A stretch of DNA of 64,000 nt from assembly GCF_016887965.1 (NCBI RefSeq), contig NZ_JAFDVD010000001.1:1-64000 (forward strand). Reading direction: 5' to 3'. The translations under genes and the position numbers were made by a program. The stretch comes from Phycicoccus sonneratiae (GTDB taxonomy: Bacteria; Actinomycetota; Actinomycetes; Actinomycetales; Dermatophilaceae). The notes under the pieces are model-generated. The model had not been told where the DNA came from, searched no databases, and saw only the letters and a program-made list of their open reading frames with translations. Positions 35,933-44,014 of this stretch are shown piece by piece; position 1 is the stretch's first letter; every line of letters begins with the position of its first letter.

Positions 35933-37543
35933 TCAGCGGCGGCGCAGCCCGCGGGCGGCGCGCAGCCCGCGGCGCGCGAGCCCCGGGGCGCGGCCGAGCC
36001 GCGAGGTCAGCGGCACCGACCACACGCCGTGACCGGGGCGTCCCCACCCGGTCAGCAGGGCGTCGGCGGCGAGCCACCCGGTCGTCGCGGCGCGCTCCAT
36101 GAGGGCGACGGGCAGGTCGCAGCGGACGGTGTCGCCGGCGAGGACGACGCGGGGGTCCGGGGTGGCGACGCCGGGCCTGGAGGCCCAGGGCTCGGTGCCG
36201 ACGAGCACGCAGTCCTCGCGGACGAGCCACTCCTCGTGCACCGCCCGCAGCCGCTCGGTCTCGGGGTAGACCGCGTGGAGGGCGTCGAGCAGCGCGGCGC
36301 GCAGGCGCTCCTCCTCCGACCCGGGAGGCACGGCGTAGGCGTGCAGCTCGACGACCGAGCCGCCGTGTGCCGCAGCCCAGCTCGTCGCGTGGTCCTCGAA
36401 GCGCTCGAGCACCGACACGTTGTCGAGCGGGCCGTACCCGCTCGTCCCGAGGAAGGGCGGTCGGTCGGGTCGCACCGGACCGTCGAGCCAGAGCCGCCAC
36501 ACCGCGAACGGCGGCGCCGAGCGGACGGCGGCGACGGCGTCCCGCCACCGGGCGCCCTCGGCGGTCGCGCCCCCGAGCCCGGGGGAGGTCGCGACGAGCC
36601 GGCGCAAGCCGACCGGGTCGAGGGCGAGGACGACGGCGTCGGCCGGGGTGCCCACGACCCCGCCGCCGCTCCGGTCACGATGGCGCACGAGGAGGCCGCC
36701 GACCTCGGCGTCCTCGACCGCGTCGACCTCGCGCCCGACCCGCGTCTCCACGCCCAGCGAGTGCAGGTGGGCGCCGAGCGGCGCCCACAGCGTGCCGTCG
36801 GCCTCGTCGACGGGGACGTCGAAGAGCAGCCCCTCGGCGGACCCGACGAAGTAGAGGTGGAACATCGCGAGGAGCTCGGCTCCCGAGAAGTCGTGGGGGT
36901 CGGCGAAGAAGCTGCGCGCGAAGACCTCGAGCGCGAGGTGGCGGGCGCCCTCGGGGAAGCGCAGCCGGTCGAGGACCTCCGCGGCGCTCACGCCGTCGAG
37001 CGTCGAGAAGGTGCGGGGGAAGTCGACGTCGAGCAGCCCGAGCGCCTGCTCGACGTCGACGCCGCGCAGGCCGGCGAGGTCGAAGCTGGGGCTGCGGGCG
37101 ACGAAGGCCGCGAGGTTCCAGGGCGGGGTCCGGGGGATGCCGGCGAACGAGTCGGACCCACCGCCCGACCGCACGAGCGGGTAGTCCTCGAGCGGGCGGA
37201 GCCGGTCGAGGGTGGGGTCGGTGCGGCGCAGCACCGCGCGCAGGTTGTAGTACTGCCGGAAGAAGGCGTGGAAGCCGCGCCCCATGTGCGCCGTGCCGCC
37301 GTCCGGCAGGACCACCGGCCACGACGACACCCGCCCGCCGAGCCGTTCGTCGCGTTCGAGGAGGGTCACCCGCACCCCGCGCTCGGCGAGGCCGAGCGCG
37401 GCGGTCATCCCGGCGATGCCGCCGCCGACGACGACGACGCGCGGGTCGGCCGGTGGGTCGGGGTCGGCGGCCGGTGCCGGGGGCGGGTGGAAGACGGCCC
37501 GGGGGTCGAGCCCGGGTCGCCAGCGCGCTCGGCGGGCGGTCAC
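35933..37543 (-). CDS. CrtU-like carotenoid desaturase/isorenieratene-synthase-type flavoprotein
   Basis: A 536-residue FAD flavoprotein. The Rossmann motif GGGIAGMTAALGLAERG sits near residue 40 after a Pro-rich leader. Diagnostic phrases of the CrtU group are present: GRGFHAFFRQYYNLR, DSFAGIPRTPPWN, DVDFPRTFSTLDG and FARSFFADPHDFSGAELL. In Streptomyces CrtU converts beta-ionone rings to aromatic phi rings, giving isorenieratene. It is last in the minus-strand crt operon; its GTG overlaps the methyltransferase stop. Ring aromatisation is the best guess, with another desaturase role possible. Confidence 0.8.
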   Translation of the reverse strand: MTARRARWRPGLDPRAVFHPPPAPAADPDPPADPRVVVVGGGIAGMTAALGLAERGVRVTLLERDERLGGRVSSWPVVLPDGGTAHMGRGFHAFFRQYYNLRAVLRRTDPTLDRLRPLEDYPLVRSGGGSDSFAGIPRTPPWNLAAFVARSPSFDLAGLRGVDVEQALGLLDVDFPRTFSTLDGVSAAEVLDRLRFPEGARHLALEVFARSFFADPHDFSGAELLAMFHLYFVGSAEGLLFDVPVDEADGTLWAPLGAHLHSLGVETRVGREVDAVEDAEVGGLLVRHRDRSGGGVVGTPADAVVLALDPVGLRRLVATSPGLGGATAEGARWRDAVAAVRSAPPFAVWRLWLDGPVRPDRPPFLGTSGYGPLDNVSVLERFEDHATSWAAAHGGSVVELHAYAVPPGSEEERLRAALLDALHAVYPETERLRAVHEEWLVREDCVLVGTEPWASRPGVATPDPRVVLAGDTVRCDLPVALMERAATTGWLAADALLTGWGRPGHGVWSVPLTSRLGRAPGLARRGLRAARGLRRR

Positions 37544-38274
37544 GACGGGGCGTGCCCGACGACGGTGTGGACGACGCCGTCCTGCCACCCCGGGTAGGAG
37601 CGGTGGCGCACGTCGACGAGGCCGGCGGCCTGGAGCCGGTGGCAGATGGTCGCGACCGAGTCGAAGTCGCGCACGCTCGTGTAGAGGTACCGGTGCAGGG
37701 GGACGTCGGAGCGCTTGACCACGGCCAGCGGGATGATCACGGTGTGGCACACCGCGGCCCAGATGGCCCGGGCCCGCAGGCTGCCGGCCACGGAGTAGTC
37801 GTGGACGACGAAGGCGCCCTCCGGCCGCAGCACGCGGGCGACCTCGCGCACGACCGCGTCGCGATCCGGCACGTTGCGCAGCAGGTACGCGCCGAGGACC
37901 CCGTCGACCGAGCCGTCCGGCAGGCCGCGCAGGTGGGCGAGGGCGTCGTCGACGACGAAGCGGACGCCGGCGGGCCACGGCTTGCGGTGCGCCTCCTGCA
38001 CCATCCCGGCCGAGGCGTCGACCCCGGTGAGGTCGAGGTCCCCGCCCCCGGCCGCCGCCCACGCGTCGAGCACCGCACGCGTCGACGCGCCCGATCCGCA
38101 GCCGAGGTCGAGGAGGACGGGGGTGGGGCCGGCGGACCGGGGCAGCCCGGCGACGAGGGCGTCGGCCGCGGTGCGCAGCTGGTCGTGGTACCCGGGGGAG
38201 AGGGCGACCATCGCGTCGTAGGTCGGCGCCGCCCGGTCGAAGGCGTCGGCGAGCACCCAGTCGCGTCCGGTCAT
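37540..38274 (-). CDS. Class I SAM-dependent methyltransferase, CrtT-like position
   Basis: A 244-residue methyltransferase with the SAM-binding motif LLDLGCGSGAST, then TGVDASAGMV and a VVDDALAHLRGLPDGSVDGV segment. It is close in type to UbiE/Methyltransf_11 enzymes (LRPEGAFVVHDYSV). A CrtT methyltransferase accompanies CrtU in the Streptomyces isorenieratene cluster, so a carotenoid-related substrate is likely. The ATG at 38274 overlaps the stop of the lycopene-cyclase subunit, and the frame upstream has no conserved sequence. Target atom unknown. Confidence 0.82.
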   Translation of the reverse strand: MTGRDWVLADAFDRAAPTYDAMVALSPGYHDQLRTAADALVAGLPRSAGPTPVLLDLGCGSGASTRAVLDAWAAAGGGDLDLTGVDASAGMVQEAHRKPWPAGVRFVVDDALAHLRGLPDGSVDGVLGAYLLRNVPDRDAVVREVARVLRPEGAFVVHDYSVAGSLRARAIWAAVCHTVIIPLAVVKRSDVPLHRYLYTSVRDFDSVATICHRLQAAGLVDVRHRSYPGWQDGVVHTVVGHAPS

Positions 38275-38591
38275 CGGGTCCGTCCCTCCTCGTGCCGACC
38301 GCGCCGCACCCAGAGCAGGAGGGTCAGGGTCACCATGCTGAACCCGAAGAGGAAGTCCTCGACGGGGATGTCCCACGGCCAGCGCACGCCGAGGGTCTGG
38401 GCGTCGTCGTACAGGACGATCGGTGCCGAGAGCTTCGTGAGCCAGCCGTCGACGAGCACCTGGAACGCGAAGACGATGGCCATCGCCGCCCAGTACTGCG
38501 CGGTGCGGAAGATGCCTGTGCGGAGCCAGAACCGTTCCGCGGCAACGGTGGCGAGCACGGAGAGGACGGCGAGCGCGGTGTACTCAGGCAT
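38271..38591 (-). CDS. Lycopene cyclase, small membrane subunit 2 (CrtYd/CrtYf-type)
   Basis: A 106-residue protein with three predicted membrane helices and the cyclase signature WPWDIPVEDFLFGFSMVTLTLLLW. Heterodimeric actinobacterial lycopene cyclases consist of two such short subunits. The start at 38591 overlaps the partner gene by eight bases, and the stop overlaps the methyltransferase ATG. The sequence alone does not tell me whether it makes beta or epsilon rings. A following CrtU-type enzyme would favour beta rings. Confidence 0.85.
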   Translation of the reverse strand: MPEYTALAVLSVLATVAAERFWLRTGIFRTAQYWAAMAIVFAFQVLVDGWLTKLSAPIVLYDDAQTLGVRWPWDIPVEDFLFGFSMVTLTLLLWVRRGRHEEGRTR

Positions 38592-38922
38592 CGCCGCGCC
38601 TCCTCCGCCAGAGCCCGAGGACGGTGCCGACCGCCTCGTACGTGAGCAGCCCGCAGAGCGGCACGACGACGAAGAACACGAGCTCCTCGAGCGGGACGTC
38701 GAGGGGCAGCAGGACACCCGTCGTGTACTGCGCGCTGTACGTCCAGTGCCCGCGGACGATGCCGAGGACGTCCCACGCCACGAAGACGACGACGACCGGC
38801 AGCAGCGCGACGAGGAGGCGGACCGGCCTGCGGTAGACCCGGGCCCGCATCGCCCACTCGAGCGGCAGCGTCACGAGGAGGCACCCGGCCATGAGCAGCA
38901 GGTACTGGTACCGGTCGTCCAC
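38584..38922 (-). CDS. Lycopene cyclase, small membrane subunit 1 (CrtYc/CrtYe-type)
   Basis: A 112-residue partner of the next subunit: three helices and the signature LPLDVPLEELVFFVVVPLCGLLTYEA. It begins YQYLLLMAGCLLVTLPLEW, typical for this family. The GTG at 38922 starts five bases after the crtB-idi stop. Together the two subunits equal one fungal or archaeal-type cyclase domain and close the lycopene ends into rings in the membrane. Confidence 0.87.
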   Translation of the reverse strand: MDDRYQYLLLMAGCLLVTLPLEWAMRARVYRRPVRLLVALLPVVVVFVAWDVLGIVRGHWTYSAQYTTGVLLPLDVPLEELVFFVVVPLCGLLTYEAVGTVLGLWRRRRGDA

Positions 38923-38927
38923 GGGCC

Positions 38928-40439
38928 TCAGCCGGTCCCCGCCACGTCGCCCAGGCGGGCGGCCGGTGGCAGTGCGTCGAGGGGAGCGGCGGGCCACGAG
39001 TGCGGGTCGGACCCGAGCGCCGCCAGCAGGGGCACCTGCTCGGTGCACCAGGGCGAGACGGTGCGGCGGCCGGCGAGCACGTCGGCGGAGAACTCGGCCC
39101 ACGGCACCCAGGTCGCGTCGTCGACCTCGTCGGGGTCGGGGAGCAGGTCGGCGGCCGACGCGCGGGCGACGAGGACGGGACACACCTCGTGCTCGACGAG
39201 GTGGCCCATCGCGGCGCGGTACCGGAACCCCGGCAGGACGACGCGCAGGTCCTCGAGGGCGACGCCGAGCTCGTCGCGGGCCCTGCGCCGGACGGCGTCC
39301 TCGAGGGGTTCGCCGGGGCCGGGGTGGCCGCACACGGTGTTCGTCACGACGCCGGGGAAGCTCGGTTTGCTCGCCGCCCGGGTCGTGACGAGCAGCCGGC
39401 CGGCGTCGTCGACGACGTAGCAGGAGAAGGCGAGGTGCAACGGTGTCGCGTCGTGGTGGACCGCCGACTTCGGGGCGGTGCCGGTGGGGCGGCCGGCATC
39501 GTCGACGAGGACGACGTCGTCGTCGGCGACCCAGCCGAGGTCGGGGACCTCGGCGGCGCGGTCGCGGGCGACGAGGCGCAGCGGGTCGCGGGCGGTGACC
39601 ACCCGCGCGGCGAGGGCGGCCTTGGCCGGGGTGGGGACCCGGACCCGCTCGGCGAACACGTCGTACCCGGCGGCCTCGATGCGCTCGAGGATGCGCGCGT
39701 AGAGGACGCGGGCGGTCGCGACGCAGCGGCGGGAGGCGCCGGGCAGCGCGGCCAGGCCCTCGTCGGCCTCGCGGTAGAGGCGGCGGTTGCGGGCCACCTC
39801 GAAGGCCATGAGGGCCCGCCACTCCGGGGTCGCGGTGCGGGCCCACGGGTCGGCGCCGAAGCGGCGCAGGTCCTCCTGCGGGAGGTAGACCCGCCCGCGG
39901 TCGAGGTCCTCGCCGACGTCGCGCAGGAAGTTCGTCAGCTGGAAGGCCAGCCCGAGGGCGCGCGCCGGCTCGCGGGCCTCGCTCGTCGGGTGCAGCACGG
40001 GGAGCATCATCTCGCCGATGACCGCGGCGCTGCCGTCCATGTACCCGAGGAGGTCCTCCCAGGTCTCGTAACCGCGCCGGGTGAGGTCGGTGCGCATCGC
40101 GCCGAAGAAGCGGTCGAAGCACTCCGGCGGGATGCGCCGCTCGCGCACGGTCGTGGCGACGGCGGCGAGCACCGGGTCGGGCGAGCCGCCGGCCGCCACC
40201 GCCTCGTGGAAGGCGGCCTCGAAGGCGTCGAGGGCGGCGGCCGTGGACGGGCCGGGCTCGGGGCCGGCGAGGTCGACGATGTCGTCGGCGAGCCGGGCGA
40301 GGGTGTAGACGGCGAAGACGTGTCGGCGCTCCTCGCGCGGCAGCAGCCGGGCGCCCCAGTAGTAGGTGGTGCCGTGCTCGCGGGTGACCTCCGCGCACCG
40401 CGCGTAGCCGGCGGCGACGTGCGGGTCGAGGGTACTCAC
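38928..40439 (-). CDS. crtB: Phytoene synthase fused to isopentenyl-diphosphate isomerase
   Basis: One 503-residue reading frame with two enzymes. Residues 1 to about 295 are phytoene synthase, which condenses two GGPP. They include DDIVD (52-56) and RDVGEDLDRGRVYLP (173-187), the two Asp-rich metal sites. Residues about 298 to 490 are type I Idi, a Nudix-fold IPP/DMAPP isomerase, with TNTVCGHP (Cys370) and EHEVCP (Glu416, Glu418) as in the E. coli active site. The join is a short charged stretch near 290-297 with no stop or frameshift. The GTG overlaps the crtI stop. Fusion would place DMAPP supply and phytoene formation on one protein. No separate idi gene is in the window. Confidence 0.92.
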   Translation of the reverse strand: MSTLDPHVAAGYARCAEVTREHGTTYYWGARLLPREERRHVFAVYTLARLADDIVDLAGPEPGPSTAAALDAFEAAFHEAVAAGGSPDPVLAAVATTVRERRIPPECFDRFFGAMRTDLTRRGYETWEDLLGYMDGSAAVIGEMMLPVLHPTSEAREPARALGLAFQLTNFLRDVGEDLDRGRVYLPQEDLRRFGADPWARTATPEWRALMAFEVARNRRLYREADEGLAALPGASRRCVATARVLYARILERIEAAGYDVFAERVRVPTPAKAALAARVVTARDPLRLVARDRAAEVPDLGWVADDDVVLVDDAGRPTGTAPKSAVHHDATPLHLAFSCYVVDDAGRLLVTTRAASKPSFPGVVTNTVCGHPGPGEPLEDAVRRRARDELGVALEDLRVVLPGFRYRAAMGHLVEHEVCPVLVARASAADLLPDPDEVDDATWVPWAEFSADVLAGRRTVSPWCTEQVPLLAALGSDPHSWPAAPLDALPPAARLGDVAGTG

Positions 40440-41944
40440 CGGACGGCCCCGACCTGCCGGCGCGGCCGCGGTGCAGCCCGACCGGCGTACTGCTGCACCC
40501 GTTCCGCGGCGAGCCGGCCGCTGACGAGGACCATCGGGATGCCGACGCCGGGGGTCGTGCCGGAGCCGGCGAAGACGAGCCCCGGCACCCGCCGGTCGAC
40601 GTTCGCCGGTCGGAACGGCCCGGACTGGCCGAAGGTGTGGGCCAGCGCGAACGGCGTGCCGCGGTGCATGCCCTGTGACTCCCAGTCGGCAGGGGTGACG
40701 AGCCGCTCCTCGACGACGTCGGTGGGGTAGCCCTCGCGGCCGAGGAAGGCGTGGAGCCGCTCCCGCATCGGACCGGCCTCGCGCGACCAGTCGACACCGG
40801 ACCCGGTGTGCGGCACCGGTTCGAGGACGTACAGCGTCGAGCAGCCGTCCGGGGCCATCGCGGGCTCGGAGGTGGTGGGCACGGTGACGAGGCGCGACGG
40901 GTCGGGCATCAGCTCGCCGCGGTCGACGAGGGCCTCGAAGGCGCTGTCCCACGCCCGCCCGAAGTGGATGTTGTGGTGGCGCACCCGCTCGTCCGGTCGC
41001 CCGCGGACCCCGACGTGCCAGACGACGGCCGACGGCGAGTACCGGCCCCGGCGCACCGTGCGGGGGGCGGGGACGCCGGGCAGCAACCGGTCGTAGGCGA
41101 CGGGCAGGTCGAGGGTGCAGACGACGGCGTCGGCGGCGAGGCGCGCCCCGTCGGCGGTGGCGACGCCGGCCACCGCGCCGTCACCGCGGCGCAGGACCTC
41201 GGTGACCTCCACGCCGAGGTGCACCGGCACCCCCGCGTCCCGGAGCGCGGTGGCCATCGCCGACGGCACCGCGTGCATCCCGCCCTCGGGGTGGAAGACG
41301 CCGCGGACGGTGTCCATGTAGGTGATGACGGCGAAGAGCGCCCGGGCCTGCGCCGGGGCGACGCCGGCGTAGAGGGCCTGGAAGCCGAAGACGCGGTGCA
41401 GGCGCTCGTCCTCGAAGAACGACGCGAGGGTCGGGCCGAGGGCGCGCAGGCCGCCGAGGCGGAGCAGGCGCAGGGCGGTGACCGGGGAGCGGACGAGGTC
41501 GAGCGGGGTGTCGGTGTTGCGGTCGATGAAGGTGTCGAACTCGGTGTCGTGCAACGCTTCCAGCCACCCGACGAAGTGGTCGAAGGCCGCGGCGTCACGC
41601 TCGCCGGACACTCGCCGGACCTCCTCGCGCAGGTCGGACAGCGCGGCCCGGACGTGCAGCTCGGAGCCGTCGGCGTAGACCGCCCGGTACCCGGGGTCGA
41701 GGCGATGCATCGGGACGAGCCGCTCGGGGTCGCCGCCGACCGCCCGGATGGGGGCGTGGAGCAGCTCGGGCATCGTCATGACGACCGGCCCGGTGTCGAA
41801 GCGGAAGCCGCCGAGGCGCAGCGTGCCGGCCCGACCGCCGACGTCGTCCTCGCGCTCGAGGACGGTGACGTCGTGGCCGGCGGCCGTCAGGTGGCAGGCC
41901 GCGGCGAGCCCGGAGAGCCCCGCGCCGACGACGACGACCCTCAC
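40436..41944 (-). CDS. crtI: Phytoene desaturase (CrtI)
   Basis: A 502-residue FAD enzyme introducing double bases' equivalents, i.e. four desaturations, into phytoene to give lycopene. The N-terminus has VVVGAGLSGLAAACHL and the FAD-ribose Glu of VLEREDDVGGRAGT. FDTGPVVMTMP and the long FYxxGGMHAVP-type block (FHPEGGMHAVPSAM) are typical. The C-terminal bacterial-type desaturase signature is GSGTTPGVGIPMVLVSGRLAA. It overlaps crtE (GTGA) and crtB-idi (GTGA), in the usual order for an actinobacterial crt operon. Number of desaturations is family knowledge. Confidence 0.94.
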   Translation of the reverse strand: MRVVVVGAGLSGLAAACHLTAAGHDVTVLEREDDVGGRAGTLRLGGFRFDTGPVVMTMPELLHAPIRAVGGDPERLVPMHRLDPGYRAVYADGSELHVRAALSDLREEVRRVSGERDAAAFDHFVGWLEALHDTEFDTFIDRNTDTPLDLVRSPVTALRLLRLGGLRALGPTLASFFEDERLHRVFGFQALYAGVAPAQARALFAVITYMDTVRGVFHPEGGMHAVPSAMATALRDAGVPVHLGVEVTEVLRRGDGAVAGVATADGARLAADAVVCTLDLPVAYDRLLPGVPAPRTVRRGRYSPSAVVWHVGVRGRPDERVRHHNIHFGRAWDSAFEALVDRGELMPDPSRLVTVPTTSEPAMAPDGCSTLYVLEPVPHTGSGVDWSREAGPMRERLHAFLGREGYPTDVVEERLVTPADWESQGMHRGTPFALAHTFGQSGPFRPANVDRRVPGLVFAGSGTTPGVGIPMVLVSGRLAAERVQQYAGRAAPRPRRQVGAVR

Positions 41945-43056
41945 ACCGACCGCCAGGCGACGGCCTCGGCGAGCCCGGCGAGGGCCTCCCGCGCCGAGGG
42001 GTCGAGGCCGAGGTCGTCGAGGGCGGCGTGCGAGCGGTCGACGAGGTCGGCCAGCTCGTCCTCGGCCCGCCGGCGCACCCCGGCCGCCTCCATCGCGTCA
42101 CGCAGCGCCGCGACGGCGCCGTCGTCGACGCGCCCGGCGTCGCAGGCCTCGAGCAGCGGGCGGTCGGCGGCGGGGAGCATCTCCTCGGCCCACACGAGCA
42201 GGACCGTCGGCTTGCCGGCGAGGAGGTCGTCGCCGGCCGGCTTGCCCGTGACGTGCGGGTCGCCCCAGACGCCGAGGACGTCGTCGCGCAGGGCGAAGGC
42301 GTCACCGACGAGGTCGCCCCACGCGCCGAGCCGGGTGACGAGGTCGGTGTCGGCGCCGGCGACCAGGGCGCCGAGCTGGAGCGGCCGGGTGATGGTGTAC
42401 CGACCGCTCTTGAGCCGCGCGATGCGGCGTGAGGTCTCGAGGTCGCGGCCGCGGCCGGCCGTGTGCGTGACGTCGAGGAGCTGACCCTCGACGAGCTCGG
42501 TGGCCATCACCCGCCAGGCCCGCGCCACCCGCGCCTCGCCGCGGGAGGCGAGCAGGGTCGCCTCGCTGAGGGCGAGGTCGGCGACGAGCACCGCGACGCT
42601 GTCGCCGTAGAGGTCGGCGTCGCCGAGGCCGCCGTGCGCCCGGTGGCGGGCGGCCGTCACGACGTGGAGGGTGGGTCGGCCGCGCCGCTCGGCGGAGCGG
42701 TCCATGACGTCGTCCTGGACGAGGGCGAAGAGCTGGAGGAGCTCGAGGGCCGCGGCGACCTCGACGAGCGCGGGGCGCGTGGCGTGGTCGCCGCCGGCGA
42801 GGCTCCAGCCCCAGCGGGCGAAGAGCGGGCGCAGCCGCTTGCCGTGGTGGCGCACCCGCTCGGCGAGCTCGCCGACGAGGTCGACGGCCAGCGGGCGTCC
42901 GGGTCCGGAGGAGGGGTCGCCGACCTCGAGGAGGATGCCGCGGAGCTGGCCGATGACGTCCTCGAGCAGGGCGTCGACCTCGTCGAGGAGGGGGCGGGCA
43001 TCCGGGTCGTCGCGCAGCACCGCGAGGCTCACGGTGCTGGGCTCGGTGCTCGTCAC
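41941..43056 (-). CDS. crtE: Geranylgeranyl diphosphate synthase
   Basis: A 371-residue polyprenyl synthase that builds C20 GGPP, the carotenoid precursor. The first Asp-rich motif is DDVMD (115-119) in LVQDDVMDRS. The second is DDVLGVWGD (258-266), the slightly altered form common in actinobacterial enzymes, followed by AGDDLLAGKPT. GKRLRP (72-77) binds substrate. It is the first gene of the crt operon. The GTG at 43056 has a purine-rich site (GAGGCAGGA) upstream. The promoter must lie in the 43.06-43.5 kb gap. Product length (C20) is inferred from neighbours. Confidence 0.92.
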   Translation of the reverse strand: MTSTEPSTVSLAVLRDDPDARPLLDEVDALLEDVIGQLRGILLEVGDPSSGPGRPLAVDLVGELAERVRHHGKRLRPLFARWGWSLAGGDHATRPALVEVAAALELLQLFALVQDDVMDRSAERRGRPTLHVVTAARHRAHGGLGDADLYGDSVAVLVADLALSEATLLASRGEARVARAWRVMATELVEGQLLDVTHTAGRGRDLETSRRIARLKSGRYTITRPLQLGALVAGADTDLVTRLGAWGDLVGDAFALRDDVLGVWGDPHVTGKPAGDDLLAGKPTVLLVWAEEMLPAADRPLLEACDAGRVDDGAVAALRDAMEAAGVRRRAEDELADLVDRSHAALDDLGLDPSAREALAGLAEAVAWRSV

Positions 43057-43337
43057 GGTCCTGCCTCGTCCTGCTCGCGGGTCGCACGGGGTCCCGCACG
43101 ATTCAACCAGTGAGGGATCTGCCCATCGAGCGCCGGGCAGAAACATTCGACAGGCCGGGCTGGGCCGGTCGCGCGGTCGGCCCGCCCGGCGGCCCTCGAC
43201 ACCGTCTGGATCGGCGCTGTCGGTGGCGAGCGGACGACGTGAGGGGCTCGGCGCCTCGGGAGTCGAGGGGCCGCGTCGCCCGATGAGCGCGATCTGCGGC
43301 ACGAACGGAAGGTGCTCGGTCGGGGCCGGCACCCGGC

Positions 43338-43368
43338 GAAACCGGTGCCACCACCCCGGTTTCCCCGA
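43338..43368 (+). repeat. Dispersed hairpin repeat, copy 1
   Basis: GAAACCGG (43338-43345) and CCGGTTTC (43356-43363) form an inverted repeat around TGCCACCACC. The surrounding block, from CACCCG upstream to CCCCG downstream, recurs with few changes in the opposite orientation at 58141-58176. Confidence 0.65.
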
Positions 43369-43450
43369 CCGCCAAGGATCTTGCGCGGGGTCGCGGCAAC
43401 TGCAGCGTCATCGCGCAACGTCCCTGGCATCACGGTCAGGACGCGGAAGT

Positions 43451-43486
43451 CGGCGGGTGACGGGGAGACAACCGCGTCACCCGCCG
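43451..43486. terminator. 11-bp hairpin downstream of the DUF222 relic
   Basis: CGGCGGGTGAC (43451-43461) pairs exactly with GTCACCCGCCG (43476-43486) around a 14-base loop. On the plus strand it is followed by GTTT. It could be the old terminator of the minus-strand relic gene. Function uncertain. Confidence 0.4.
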
Positions 43487-43547
43487 GTTTCCGCGTCACC
43501 AGCGTGACCACGCGGAGTCCGGCGCCCATGGTCGGTCAGGGCCATCG

Positions 43548-43883
43548 TCACGTCCAGGGTGCTCGGCGACCCGTCCCGGCCGCCACCACGTCGAGCGCGA
43601 TCCGGGCCACGGCCGCCGCGCCACCCTGGCGCAGCGACGGCGCGTGCTGGCGCACCCACAGCTGCACCTCGGACCCGGCGACCTCACCGCGGCGAGCGGC
43701 CTCGACCGCCACCGACACCCGCGCCGCCGACCCCAGGGCCACGACCTCGTCCAGCACGCCGAGCAGCTCGGCGAGCTTGCCCCCCGAGGCCGCCGCCAGC
43801 ACCTCGCCGAACCCGGCCAGCGCCTCCCGCGCGGACTTGACACAGGAGCGGCGCTCCGCGAGTTCGGTTCTCCCCGTTGCCAT
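43548..43883 (-). pseudogene. Truncated DUF222/13E12-repeat family gene
   Basis: The ATG at 43883 starts a 111-residue frame. Its sequence (LGVLDEVVALGSAARVSVAVEAA, SEVQLWVRQHAPSLRQGGAAAVARIALDVV) matches the N-terminal DUF222 part of the actinobacterial 13E12 family. Those proteins normally run to 400 residues or more and end in an HNH nuclease domain. Here the frame stops after GTGRRAPWT and no HNH segment can be found downstream in any minus-strand frame. It is a remnant. 13E12 genes are multicopy and behave like mobile or rapidly recombining genes. Confidence 0.7.
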
Positions 43884-44014
43884 ACCGTCATTCTCGCGGC
43901 CACCACCGACAACCCGGGCTCGTGGCGCCGAGCCCTGTGGACAGCCCGCCGCAGCGCTGCATCTGGGGACGAACGACCCGGCCACGCCCGCCCCCGGATG
44001 GCTAGGGTGGAGCG

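Larger units (their letters stand above)
43057..43547 (-). other. 491-bp non-coding stretch upstream of crtE
   Basis: No convincing gene. It contains the leader and promoter region of crtE (minus strand), a dispersed hairpin repeat (43338-43368), and a second hairpin (43451-43486). It ends against the 3' end of the DUF222 relic. Base composition remains GC-rich, but codon periodicity is lost on both strands. Confidence 0.6.

Noticed and set aside
36367-39420. Plus-strand 1017-codon open frame across the crt genes
   Set aside because: It lies antisense to crtU-like, methyltransferase, cyclase and crtB-idi genes with clear active sites; the composition is that of a shadow frame.
43103-43411. 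Small minus-strand open frame of about 100 codons upstream of crtE
   Set aside because: Low-complexity Arg/Ser/Pro sequence without similarity to a protein family, crossing the dispersed hairpin repeat; no ribosome-binding site.
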